Shown here: positions 1 to 8,402 of the stretch, one piece after another
Position numbering within the stretch: the first letter of the stretch is position 1
Layout of the letters: each line of letters opens with the position of its first letter
Assembly: GCA_028873925.1 (NCBI GenBank)
Contig: JAPPNA010000076.1
Location: forward strand, 1 to 49,632
Source: Bacteroidota bacterium
Lineage (GTDB): Bacteria > Bacteroidota > Rhodothermia > Rhodothermales > Bin80
Reading direction: 5' to 3'
DNA: 49,632 bases
Notes under the pieces: generated by a model
The model's input: only the letters and a program-made list of their open reading frames with translations
Databases searched by the model: none
Told to the model about the DNA's origin: nothing
Position numbers and translations under genes: made by a program

Positions 1-628
1 CCACAATAGCCATGGCCATCCGAATGGTCTGCTCGCTGTCCTGCTGACATAATATAGCCGCAATCTTCATCGGCGCATCCGGGTAGTCGCCGGCTTCCCT
101 GCGCAGACGATGGGTCGCCTGGATGATGCCAGTCTCCAGTCGCTCTATGCCCTCCCTAACCCTGTTCTCAGAAAGCGCAGCCAGCTCAATGCAATTCGCC
201 AGGTCGTCAATCCCGCCGGTGATCCAGCCCAAGGCCGGAAAACGAGTGTAGGTCAGAGGCGTACCGGAAAAAACACAGTAGCGATACGCTGCCTGGTTGA
301 TCTCCTGTTCCAGTCTGCTCTGGGATACCGTGCGCAGGCCGGATGGCAGCTGAACCGCGATCACCTGCTCAACGACATCCGCCGTCGCGCGCAGCGAAAC
401 ACCCAAACGGCTCAGCGCATCGTCTTCTACGGTCGAGGCCGGGGCATACTCCGTCTCAATGATCACGACCTGACCGGACGGATCCGGCACAACAATGTCC
501 GGGCGTTTGGATACATCCCCCAACAGAACATCGGTCTGCTCGCCGCTGAGATTCCGCCAGCGCGGATGCTTGGCGCGCAGTACGCGGGCCAACTCAACGT
601 TCAGGCCACCTTCCTGCGTTCTCGCCAT
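1..628 (-). CDS. DNA adenine methyltransferase-like protein, copy 1 (N-terminal part, runs off the left edge)
   Basis: This is the first ~209 codons of a second copy of the large methyltransferase-like gene at 1181-4114. The alignment has a constant offset of 3486 bases and no indel, so the frame is open from the ATG at 628 to the window edge. It holds the N-terminal region with the possible nuclease motif and ends well before the methyltransferase motifs, which would lie outside the window. Compared by eye, bases 298 to 660 are identical to copy 2, while bases 1 to 297 carry roughly 14 substitutions, some changing amino acids (Leu to Gln and Tyr to Phe near the Y-R-Y-C segment). The upstream spacer is also shared. 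Whether the rest of the gene is intact cannot be seen. Confidence 0.7.
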   Translation of the reverse strand, partial: MARTQEGGLNVELARVLRAKHPRWRNLSGEQTDVLLGDVSKRPDIVVPDPSGQVVIIETEYAPASTVEDDALSRLGVSLRATADVVEQVIAVQLPSGLRTVSQSRLEQEINQAAYRYCVFSGTPLTYTRFPALGWITGGIDDLANCIELAALSENRVREGIERLETGIIQATHRLRREAGDYPDAPMKIAAILCQQDSEQTIRMAMAIV

Positions 629-680
629 ATCGTATGACTGACTCCCGGCGCAATATACTGTGAAGCGGGCCAAACTGCTC
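1..680. repeat. Direct repeat, left copy (methyltransferase 5' half plus upstream spacer)
   Basis: Bases 1-680 match 3487-4165 in the same orientation, with a single extra G in the spacer near 668. The true left boundary is outside the window. Similarity stops after the CTC at 678-680, where sequence matching the sugar-dehydrogenase gene begins. Confidence 0.9.
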
Positions 681-741
681 GGCTTCAAGTCGGTGCCGCA
701 GCGTGGTGGCCCGATTCAGCGTGAGTGCTCAGGATACGCCG
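678..741 (+). pseudogene. Fragment of the PQQ-type sugar dehydrogenase gene
   Basis: About 60 bases starting at CTCGGCTTCAAGT match 4701-4764, inside the intact sugar dehydrogenase gene, with scattered mismatches. The fragment joins the methyltransferase spacer exactly at a CTC that both parent sequences contain (4163-4165 and 4701-4703). This looks like a deletion of roughly 535 bases by microhomology within an older duplicated copy of the methyltransferase/dehydrogenase border. It has no start or stop of its own and should not be expressed. Confidence 0.75.
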
Positions 742-848
742 CGGCACCACACTTCCCGGCACGACAACAGTGACACCTCCCCCATTGTGGGTGCCCGTAC
801 ACTGCCCGGCCGGCTTCCGCGTCTCAGGGCCTGGGACTGAAGCCGGCA

Positions 849-1166
849 TCATCGCCGACAGAAGGGCCACACGGCTGCTACCAGCATGGCCGGGCCCGCC
901 TGACGAATTGTTCTGAGTTTAACACCTAGGAGAATCAGTACGATACCCAGACTGATGCCGGGATCAATCAGCACATCATAGGCTTCGGAATCTCCGGGAA
1001 TCAACCCGACATCGAACAGCGCCATCGCAATCAGCGCCGCACTCAGCGATCGGAACAGCTTGTAGCGTCCCGCCAGGAAAACCGCCACCAGGACGACCCC
1101 GGTCAGGATCAGGAATACGGCAAATGGGCCGGGAATCATAATCGGCTGATGCAGGCTGCCAACCAT
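849..1166 (-). CDS. Small hydrophobic membrane protein, unknown
   Basis: I do not recognise this frame of about 105 residues. From the ATG at 1166 it holds three to four hydrophobic stretches (around residues 9-30, 37-50 and 68-82) separated by short basic loops, such as an A-G-R-Y-K-L-F-R segment, as expected for a small inner-membrane protein. The frame can extend upstream to 1244 over the end of the methyltransferase gene, but the ATG 14 bases after that gene's stop is the more natural start. It follows the methyltransferase on the same strand and could be co-transcribed. Between 742 and 848 I see no gene. No family assignment is possible, and the frame might be fortuitous. Confidence 0.4.
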   Translation of the reverse strand: MVGSLHQPIMIPGPFAVFLILTGVVLVAVFLAGRYKLFRSLSAALIAMALFDVGLIPGDSEAYDVLIDPGISLGIVLILLGVKLRTIRQAGPAMLVAAVWPFCRR

Positions 1167-1180
1167 CAAGCCGATCCAAC

Positions 1181-4114
1181 TCAGCAATTCTGCTTGATGA
1201 TCGCTGTCTTCTTGCCGCCGTGAACAGAGGGCTCCGCGCACCACTGCCGACGAATCAGGTCCAATTCGTCAACTATTTCCGAGGGCAGTCCCAACAGCTC
1301 CACCAGGAACGCCTCGTCCAACTGCTGCCGAACCTTGTCCCGGTACGCCTCATTTGCAGGCAGCAGCTGAGCATGTTCCAACTGACCGTACAAGTCGTTT
1401 GCCTGACGCAGCTGAGCCTGACTCAGTTTCCGGGGGTCCAAAGTGAGCAATTCAGGCAGCAGTGTAATGCTTACTCTGGAACGGCCACCGTGCTGCCGTG
1501 TCCCCAACCACCAGAACGCAATCAGGCCCAGGGTGGTATTGGCCCACAAAACTATCGGCATCTCCCAAGCAGTGTTACGGCAGACGAAATTGGGCCATGC
1601 CGTACCTCCGATGGTCTTCTCCCGCGTTAGGCAGGCTGCGAGCGACTGTGAGCTCAGCCCGAAGTCGCGATTGAAGTGCAATTTTGTTGCTGTCTTCTTC
1701 CAGTCTTCGCCGGCCCGCTGCTCGCATTGAGCGCGCGGTATGCACTCATGACCGGGAGCAACGGTCATCTGACGCTCCATTTCCGCCCGTATCTTCTGCC
1801 GCGGCCGCCGCCAACTGCCCCAAAGTGCCGGATAGGTCGCAATCGCTCCCTCACGCAACTCAACCACATCAAAGGGACCCCGAGGGGTCCCGTCCGGCCT
1901 CCTTTCCTTTCCCGAGATGTCCATGTGGTACAAACCGCGCTCACCCAACTCGCCAAGTGAAGTTATCGGAATCGGAACCGAGCGCGACAGCCTGGGCAGA
2001 TACAATTCACCCTTCTTCATCGCATTAACCGCATGGACCAAGGCCAAATTCCGTACCCCGGCACAGTTGGCCTCAGAAAGCCTGCCCTTAACATAATTGC
2101 CTACATACTCCTGCCCGCTTACCCTGATATGCCCCTCAGTTGGGCTGCCGCCGACCAACAGCCCGCGAATCTCCTGACTGACCACCATAGCCTCCAGGAT
2201 TGACCTCGGCCGCCGGTCCAAATTCACATACAGACAGGAATTGTCCCTCTCCGCCCCTGCCTTCCCGTTTCGGGTCGCCAACAGCAGCACCTCGGCCGTA
2301 CTCGTATCAGCAGAAAATGCCGTCTTACCATCATTGGCAATCGTCAATACCACCAAGTCCCTGTAATGCCTGGCAAGCAGCTGGCGGGCACTCCTCCAGG
2401 ACCGACCTGACAGGAAGGCGGCAGGCAGGACCATGGCCATGATGCCGGTCTGCCGTTTGATCTTCTTGTGCGCCACATCAATGAAATTTGAAGCCAACCC
2501 CGCATTGCCGTTGCCGGCAAAATCCGGCTGACGCATCACCTTTAGTCGGGAAGACATAAGCCGCTGCTCATCCGCGGGCGTGTCAAATCCGGCAAAAGAC
2601 GGCACCGGAATCCCGATCTTGGCCCCTTCATGTCCCGTCGGACGGGTAAACGGCGGATTCATGATCACAAAATCAAACGACTCATGCGGAATCTCCACCG
2701 ATTGAGCTTCTGCCCCTGAACCGGACAATGTCTGCTGACCCGTACCAAAAATGGGCACGGTCTGGTCATCCTCCATCAGGTCAAGAGCACCCAGCGCGAC
2801 ACCGCGCCCGGTATCTTCCGGCTGTCGCCCATAGGGCAGCGTGATGATTGCGGTCCGCCTGAATGGAACCGTTGGATGCGCGCCGGACAGGATTGACGCG
2901 GTCAGATGCGTTGCCGCTGGCATGATGTCTGACCCCACCAGCACATGCTCAATCATTTCGGCGTGTATGGACGCGTCATCTCCGCCCGCTCTGCGATGCG
3001 CCCGCTGAATGGCCGTGTATGCGGCATTCAACAATGTGCCCGTTCCGCAGGCAAAGTCCGCCACCCGCAAGCGGGTAACCGCCTCCGCGTCAGTCCAGTC
3101 CACTTGCAAACGGGATACGGCAAGGCCGGACAGCAAGGCCGCCGAACTGGGCAAGGTGTAATAGGTTGCCAGCAGCTTGCGGTCCGTAATCAGACGCTGA
3201 AACATTCGCCCGGACAGGTCATGCTGACTGTTTGCCCCCAATTTGTCCAGATAAGCGGCCACATCATGCAACAGCGTCAGGATGCCATCCGCTGTGCGAT
3301 CCCGAATGGGGGCCAGTATATCTGAGGCCACCTTGAAAACCGGCCAGTAGTTGATATCGTGCAGGATGTGCCGCCACACGCGCTGAACCCGGGATTTCGA
3401 AATCTCGCCATCCCATCCGCGCAACTCACCTATCGGATCAATGCCGTGCGTGCCCGCCACGGCATGATGAAATGTCATCGCATTAGCCACAATAGCCATG
3501 GCCATCCGAATGGTCTGCTCGCTGTCCTGCTGACATAATATGGCCGCAATCTTCCTCGGCGCATCCGGGTAGTCTCCGGCTTCCCTGCGCAGACGATGGG
3601 TCGCCTGGATGATACCTGTCTCCAGTCGCTCTATGCCCTCCCTGACCCGGTTCTCAGAAAGCGCAGCGAGCTCAATGCAATTCGCCAGGTCGTCGATCCC
3701 GCCGGTGATCCAGCCCAAGGCCGGAAAACGAGTGTAGATCAGAGGCGTACCGGAATAAACACAGTAACGATACGCTGCTAGGTTGATCTCCTGTTCCAGT
3801 CTGCTCTGGGATACCGTGCGCAGGCCGGATGGCAGCTGAACCGCGATCACCTGCTCAACGACATCCGCCGTCGCGCGCAGCGAAACACCCAAACGGCTCA
3901 GCGCATCGTCTTCTACGGTCGAGGCCGGGGCATACTCCGTCTCAATGATCACGACCTGACCGGACGGATCCGGCACAACAATGTCCGGGCGTTTGGATAC
4001 ATCCCCCAACAGAACATCGGTCTGCTCGCCGCTGAGATTCCGCCAGCGCGGATGCTTGGCGCGCAGTACGCGGGCCAACTCAACGTTCAGGCCACCTTCC
4101 TGCGTTCTCGCCAT
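1181..4114 (-). CDS. DNA N6-adenine methyltransferase-like protein (Type I/IIG restriction-modification-like), copy 2
   Basis: Predicted 977 residues from the ATG at 4114; the open frame continues to 4258, but copy 1 shows the same ATG and spacer, so I use it. Near residue 353 is the SAM-binding motif I (D-F-A-C-G-T-G-T-L-L) and near 486 the amino-methyltransferase motif IV (N-P-P-F). A segment just before motif I (A-T-Y-Y-T-L-P, ~316) resembles the equivalent region of HsdM-type enzymes. The N-terminus (about 44-63) has an acidic pattern, D-I-V-V-P-D then I-I-E-T-E, that could be a PD-(D/E)XK-like nuclease core, though the final lysine is replaced. The C-terminal ~250 residues could be a target-recognition region. 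No separate specificity or restriction subunit is adjacent. Family reading is firm for the methylase core; restriction activity is inference. Confidence 0.75.
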   Translation of the reverse strand: MARTQEGGLNVELARVLRAKHPRWRNLSGEQTDVLLGDVSKRPDIVVPDPSGQVVIIETEYAPASTVEDDALSRLGVSLRATADVVEQVIAVQLPSGLRTVSQSRLEQEINLAAYRYCVYSGTPLIYTRFPALGWITGGIDDLANCIELAALSENRVREGIERLETGIIQATHRLRREAGDYPDAPRKIAAILCQQDSEQTIRMAMAIVANAMTFHHAVAGTHGIDPIGELRGWDGEISKSRVQRVWRHILHDINYWPVFKVASDILAPIRDRTADGILTLLHDVAAYLDKLGANSQHDLSGRMFQRLITDRKLLATYYTLPSSAALLSGLAVSRLQVDWTDAEAVTRLRVADFACGTGTLLNAAYTAIQRAHRRAGGDDASIHAEMIEHVLVGSDIMPAATHLTASILSGAHPTVPFRRTAIITLPYGRQPEDTGRGVALGALDLMEDDQTVPIFGTGQQTLSGSGAEAQSVEIPHESFDFVIMNPPFTRPTGHEGAKIGIPVPSFAGFDTPADEQRLMSSRLKVMRQPDFAGNGNAGLASNFIDVAHKKIKRQTGIMAMVLPAAFLSGRSWRSARQLLARHYRDLVVLTIANDGKTAFSADTSTAEVLLLATRNGKAGAERDNSCLYVNLDRRPRSILEAMVVSQEIRGLLVGGSPTEGHIRVSGQEYVGNYVKGRLSEANCAGVRNLALVHAVNAMKKGELYLPRLSRSVPIPITSLGELGERGLYHMDISGKERRPDGTPRGPFDVVELREGAIATYPALWGSWRRPRQKIRAEMERQMTVAPGHECIPRAQCEQRAGEDWKKTATKLHFNRDFGLSSQSLAACLTREKTIGGTAWPNFVCRNTAWEMPIVLWANTTLGLIAFWWLGTRQHGGRSRVSITLLPELLTLDPRKLSQAQLRQANDLYGQLEHAQLLPANEAYRDKVRQQLDEAFLVELLGLPSEIVDELDLIRRQWCAEPSVHGGKKTAIIKQNC

Positions 4115-4165
4115 ATCGTATGACTGACTCCCGGCGCAATATACTGCGAAGCGGCCAAACTGCTC
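3487..4165. repeat. Direct repeat, right copy
   Basis: This is the partner of 1-680. It spans the N-terminal ~209 codons of the intact methyltransferase gene and about 50 bases of the divergent spacer. The match ends at CTC (4163-4165). Confidence 0.9.
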
Positions 4166-4326
4166 AAGCCGCAAGGGACCACTTGCATGACGTACTGAAG
4201 TCCAAACTGCCCATTTTGGGCACCGCAGGTACGTTATGGCCATACAGGCCCGAACCAATCCGCACAGATTGCCGTAATCTGCCCCGGATGAGCGTACAAC
4301 AGACTCAAAGAATCCAAGTCACCAAT

Positions 4327-6093
4327 ATGGATATTCCTCTCCGCACCATAGGCGCACAACCTGGGGCCGTCAGGTACCTGGCCGGACCACTGGGGCTTGT
4401 GCTGCTGGTAGGTTTGCTGACCCCCGCTGCAACACTGGGACAGCCGCAGGTCAGCCTCGAAATCGCCTTCCCGGAGCTGCGCTTTGTGCGCCCGGTGGAT
4501 CTGCAGCATCGCCATCATCAGATCTATGTGGTAGAACAGTCAGGACGCATCTGGACGTTCGCCAATGATCCGCAGAGCACCGAACGGCAGGTGTTTCTGG
4601 ACATACGTTCTCGTGTCAGCAACCGTGGCAACGAAGAGGGACTGCTCGGTCTGGCCTTTCACCCGGACCACGAAACCAACGGGCACTTCTTTGTCTACTA
4701 CTCGGCTTCAAGTCCGCGCCGCAGCGTGTTGGCCCGATACAGCGTGAGCGCCCAGGATACACTGCGGGCCGATCCGACCAGTGAAGAGATTATCCTGACC
4801 CTCAGCCAGCCCGCCAGTAATCACAATGGCGGACAGATCGCCTTCGGGCCGGATGGCTACCTGTATATCGCTTTCGGGGATGGCGGCGGTGCTAATGACC
4901 CGTTCGGCCACGGCCAGAACAGGACCACCCTGCTCGGCACCATCGCCCGCATTGATGTGGATCAGACACCCTACGGCATCCCGTCTGACAACCCGTTTGC
5001 GGGCAGTTCAGTTTATCGCGAAGAGATATACGCCTGGGGATTGCGCAATCCCTGGCGATTCAATATTGATTTCAAGACCGGATATCTGTATGCCGCCGAT
5101 GTCGGTCAGTCAAGCCGGGAGGAGATCAATATCATCACCCGCGGGGGCAACTACGGCTGGAACATTATGGAAGGCACACGCTGCTTCCGATCTGTCAGTT
5201 GTAACCGGACCGGTCTGGAGCTGCCGATCTATGAGTACAACCATCAGAGTGGCGCAGCATCCGTGACCGGTGGCTATGTGTACTACGGACCGCGCGTCCC
5301 GGACCTTGGTGGATGGTACGTATTTGCCGACTATGTGGACGGGCGTGTTTGGGGCCTGGTCTACCAGAACGACCGGCTGGAGCAGAGTGCATTACTGTTG
5401 GATACGTCCCTGTTGATCAGTTCATTCGGCCGCGATCACCGCGGCGAAGTCTACGCACTCGCCTTTGACGGATTCATATATCGCTTTACCAGTACCGGGG
5501 GAGCATTGGGGTTTGAAGAGCATGCGCGGGACTATTCCCTGGTGCAGCATGGAACAGCCGCAGCGATCACCCTGCCGGCCGCCACCGGCGGCACACCGCC
5601 GTATTTCTACAGACTCTATCCGGCGGATCTCCCCGCGGGGCTGTCCTTTGATGAGGAGAGCCGACAGATATTGGGCACACCTTCCGACAGCTCTGCCTCC
5701 ACCTTGTATGATTACCGCGCGTTTGACGCGGGCGGGCGTGAAGGAATTCAGCTGTTCCGCCTTGAGGTAAAAGCTGCCATCGGGACCTCAGCTGCGCAAA
5801 CGACACCGGCGGCTGAAGCCCTGCGGGTGCACGGCAACTACCCGAATCCGTTCGCGGATCAGACCCGCATTACCTTTGACTTGAGTACGCCTTCTGAAGT
5901 GTCGCTGGCCGTGTTGGATATCCGCGGACGCCAGGTGGCGGCGCTGCCGCCGCGGCGATTTGATGCCGGTGCCGGCCACTCACTCCAGCTGCCCACCAAT
6001 CTGCTCTCCAGCGGGCCCTATCTGGCCCGGATCACGGCCAACTCATCCGACGGAATGATCACCCAAACCATCCCTGTTCTTCGGGTCCGGTGA
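4327..6093 (+). CDS. Secreted PQQ-dependent glucose/sorbosone dehydrogenase-family protein with T9SS sorting tail
   Basis: Predicted 588 residues. The ATG at 4327 is preferred because it opens a signal peptide (hydrophobic run about residues 17-37, ending near A-T-L-G-Q); the frame extends upstream without protein-like character, and an ATG at 4288 is an alternative. Residues ~50-400 are a beta-propeller of the soluble glucose/sorbosone dehydrogenase family, with G-Q-I-A-F-G-P-D-G-Y-L-Y and the G-L-R-N-P-W-R-F signature. An Ig-like domain of the putative-Ig type (~415-490) follows. The last ~85 residues begin with Y-P-N-P-F, the hallmark of a T9SS type A sorting domain, implying export through the outer membrane. 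Likely role is oxidation of a sugar or polyol outside the cell. It is divergent from the methyltransferase and ends 5 bases before the convergent lipase gene. Confidence 0.85.
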   Translation: MDIPLRTIGAQPGAVRYLAGPLGLVLLVGLLTPAATLGQPQVSLEIAFPELRFVRPVDLQHRHHQIYVVEQSGRIWTFANDPQSTERQVFLDIRSRVSNRGNEEGLLGLAFHPDHETNGHFFVYYSASSPRRSVLARYSVSAQDTLRADPTSEEIILTLSQPASNHNGGQIAFGPDGYLYIAFGDGGGANDPFGHGQNRTTLLGTIARIDVDQTPYGIPSDNPFAGSSVYREEIYAWGLRNPWRFNIDFKTGYLYAADVGQSSREEINIITRGGNYGWNIMEGTRCFRSVSCNRTGLELPIYEYNHQSGAASVTGGYVYYGPRVPDLGGWYVFADYVDGRVWGLVYQNDRLEQSALLLDTSLLISSFGRDHRGEVYALAFDGFIYRFTSTGGALGFEEHARDYSLVQHGTAAAITLPAATGGTPPYFYRLYPADLPAGLSFDEESRQILGTPSDSSASTLYDYRAFDAGGREGIQLFRLEVKAAIGTSAAQTTPAAEALRVHGNYPNPFADQTRITFDLSTPSEVSLAVLDIRGRQVAALPPRRFDAGAGHSLQLPTNLLSSGPYLARITANSSDGMITQTIPVLRVR

Positions 6094-6098
6094 CGCAC

Positions 6099-7277
6099 CT
6101 AAAACGAATTGAACCAGGCCCGCGCGCCCAGAATACTGGGCACCGCACAGTCGCCGTGATCAGATTTAGCGGACGGGTCCACCAGTTCAACAGCTCCATC
6201 CATCTCCGCAAGCGCAACTTCGGAATTAAGCTTGGGCACCAGCTCATCACCCGCACAATGGTACAGCCGTACGGGGGCCTTCGGTGCCCAGTCGGTGAGA
6301 TCATTTTCCCGCAGCGCCTGCCGCATCGGATGCGCCGGATCATTCATCAGTGCCGCGGCGACATCCTCCCGAATAATATCAATCGGCACCTGGGGCATCT
6401 CCGCATTGATGGCGCGCCCGGAATGCAGCCCGTCAAACAGCGGCGGCAGCGTTGCATCCCACGGAGATCGAAGGTATTCCGACGGATGCTCAAACAGACC
6501 GTAGACCTCGTTGTAGGCAAACAGCACATACGGCAGATAGTAGGGATTCGCATACGGCGCACGCTGAATCAGGATCAATTCATACATGGTGCCGCTGAGA
6601 TCATAAGGACCGGCCATGGGTGCCGAAGCGGTGACGGTGAATTCAGATGCGTATTCCGCCTCCAAGGCCCGATGAGCCGCCATCGTGGCGTATCCCCCTT
6701 CAGAGTACCCTGCCAGGAACAGCTCGCCGGAAAGCGACCACTGCCGTGACTGAGCCAAATGCCGGACAGCCCGCAGCATGTCAACAACCGCTGTTCCGGT
6801 GGGCTCAGCCAGCAGATACGGGTGTAAGCCGGGAGAATCCCCCAATCCCAGGTAATCCGGCAGCGCTACCAGATAGCCATCTGACGCAAATGCCAGCCCC
6901 GGAACGAATTCTCCGGCTTCCCGGGATGGCACATCTTCCCTGATGACAGTCGTACCGTGCTGAAAACTCAGGATGTTCAGCGCGCCAAGTACAGGCATAG
7001 GCACCACAACAGCACCTGAGGCCTGCGTAACCCCGCCCTGAGCATCAACGGTCTCATAGGTCAGATGAAAGACATCTGCGCCGTATCGGGCCGCAAAAGG
7101 CAGACCGAATGCTTCAATCTGTCCGTTGATGGCCGCAGCCGGGTACTGACCAATCAGCTCAGCCGCGATCACCGCTCCACGCCCGGAAACCGCTGCGGGC
7201 TCCTCGGAGGCGGATGGTGTCGTGTCACATCCGGTGACCAAGAGCACCAGGAACAGACCCGTCACTTGCAAACGCAT
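6099..7277 (-). CDS. Lipase-like alpha/beta-hydrolase lipoprotein
   Basis: Predicted 392 residues. A lipobox (L-L-V-T-G-C, Cys17) marks it as a lipoprotein. The fold is that of secreted lipases and esterases: nucleophile elbow G-Y-S-E-G-G (Ser192), a likely acid in C-A-G-D-E-L-V-P (Asp344) and a likely His374 in K-S-D-H-G-D-C. A helical lid-like insertion lies at about 230-330. It probably hydrolyses esters or lipids in the periplasm or at the cell surface. It lies downstream of the GH113-like lipoprotein on the same strand with about 40 bases between, so the two may share a transcript. Substrate is unknown. Confidence 0.78.
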   Translation of the reverse strand: MRLQVTGLFLVLLVTGCDTTPSASEEPAAVSGRGAVIAAELIGQYPAAAINGQIEAFGLPFAARYGADVFHLTYETVDAQGGVTQASGAVVVPMPVLGALNILSFQHGTTVIREDVPSREAGEFVPGLAFASDGYLVALPDYLGLGDSPGLHPYLLAEPTGTAVVDMLRAVRHLAQSRQWSLSGELFLAGYSEGGYATMAAHRALEAEYASEFTVTASAPMAGPYDLSGTMYELILIQRAPYANPYYLPYVLFAYNEVYGLFEHPSEYLRSPWDATLPPLFDGLHSGRAINAEMPQVPIDIIREDVAAALMNDPAHPMRQALRENDLTDWAPKAPVRLYHCAGDELVPKLNSEVALAEMDGAVELVDPSAKSDHGDCAVPSILGARAWFNSF

Positions 7278-7318
7278 GGAGGTTTCGGTCCAATCTGCTG
7301 GCTGAGAATGATTCCGGT

Positions 7319-8344
7319 TCAGGGTGCGCCTCCGAATCCCCGCCGTATCACATCTTCGGCCAACTTGCCCTGCGGAGAAAAATCCAGCATATTTCGCCTT
7401 CGGTCCCGATCACCGGTCCATTTCCACAGAATCGCCCCCTCAAACCAGGGCTCCTCCCGGAAATTCTCAAAAAAGCTCTCGTACAGGCGGGCCTGCAATG
7501 GATCATCCGGCGCGACACGTCCAATTTCGTCCCGGGAGGGCCAACGCCAAGGCTTTGCGGCTGCGTCCGGCACATTCCGGTAGCCGATTTCGGTGAACAA
7601 CACGGGCCTGCCTGTTTCGGTTGCCAACTGCTTCAGATCAGACTTATACTTACGCCAGCCACCGGCCAGTTCCGCCAGCGATGGATCGGGCACATCACTG
7701 AGTTCAAAATAGCCCTGAATGCCGATTGCGTCCACATCCTCCCAAAACGTTACATGTTCATACTCGTCCCACCAGTTGGCCGCGTAGGTAAGGTGCCCAC
7801 TGTAAACCTGTCGCACCTGCCCGATCAGGGCCCTCCAGAACTGCGGGCGTTCCCGCGCAGACCGGGCCAGCTCTGTACCGACAACGAGCATGTAAGCCTT
7901 TATTTCCTCGGCCAGAAGCGCATAGTGCATAATGAGCTCCTGATACTGTGACTCCCATTCAAGCCATTCGGCTTCTGAGGTATATCCGATGCTGCTTCGG
8001 GACTGGCCTTCGGTACTGTAGCGCCCGAGCCATAAGTGCGGCTTTACGATGATTCCCATCCCGAGGCTGTCAGCCGCCGCCGCCAACTCTCGTGCGCCGC
8101 GATCACTCTCGCTGTACCAGCGGGCATCCGGCTGCATGCGGATCACCGGAACATCCGCGTCCCGCTGAAAACCGAACTGCACTAGAGTGATATGGGTCAA
8201 GCCCATGGCCCTGAGCGCTGGCAGCATATCCGCTGAGGGCCGGTTGCGGGCATCCAGCGTGACCGAACGCACCTGCCACGCCGTGTGGCCGCCCGCCCCG
8301 CTGCAGCCGGCGAGTACCAGTGCCAAAGCTAATGCTCTAAACAT
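7319..8344 (-). CDS. GH113-like glycoside hydrolase lipoprotein
   Basis: Predicted 341 residues with a very short lipoprotein signal (L-V-L-A-G-C, Cys14). The body is a TIM-barrel resembling glycoside hydrolase family 113 (mannanase-like). Two glutamates stand at the expected strand ends: Glu158 in V-V-G-T-E-L as acid/base and Glu252 in L-F-T-E-I-G-Y-R as nucleophile. Aromatic-rich loops (W-W-D-E-Y, K-P-W-R-W) suit sugar binding. The start is supported by an unusually strong ribosome-binding site, GGGAGGAGG, 8 bases upstream. The gene is divergent from the aminotransferase-fold gene. Natural substrate cannot be told from sequence. Confidence 0.72.
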   Translation of the reverse strand: MFRALALALVLAGCSGAGGHTAWQVRSVTLDARNRPSADMLPALRAMGLTHITLVQFGFQRDADVPVIRMQPDARWYSESDRGARELAAAADSLGMGIIVKPHLWLGRYSTEGQSRSSIGYTSEAEWLEWESQYQELIMHYALLAEEIKAYMLVVGTELARSARERPQFWRALIGQVRQVYSGHLTYAANWWDEYEHVTFWEDVDAIGIQGYFELSDVPDPSLAELAGGWRKYKSDLKQLATETGRPVLFTEIGYRNVPDAAAKPWRWPSRDEIGRVAPDDPLQARLYESFFENFREEPWFEGAILWKWTGDRDRRRNMLDFSPQGKLAEDVIRRGFGGAP

Positions 8345-8352
8345 GAAAATTT

Positions 8353-8361
8353 CCTCCTCCC
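8353..8361 (-). promoter_or_regulatory. Strong Shine-Dalgarno for the GH113-like gene
   Basis: On the minus strand the sequence reads GGGAGGAGG, 8 bases before the ATG at 8344. Most other starts in this window show much weaker sites, so it stands out and fixes this start. Confidence 0.75.
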
Positions 8362-8402
8362 AAATTTATGTAGATTGCAACAAGCAGTACAGCATTATGC
8401 AC

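Noticed and set aside
8361-8368. TAAATTTG, a perfect TAnnTTTG box on the minus strand
   Set aside because: It abuts the Shine-Dalgarno; transcription would start within or after the ribosome-binding site, and no TTTG lies 19 bases upstream.
8187-8402. Upstream extension of the aminotransferase-fold gene
   Set aside because: It overlaps the divergent GH113-like gene, and the Tat signal motif places the start at 8403 or 8397.
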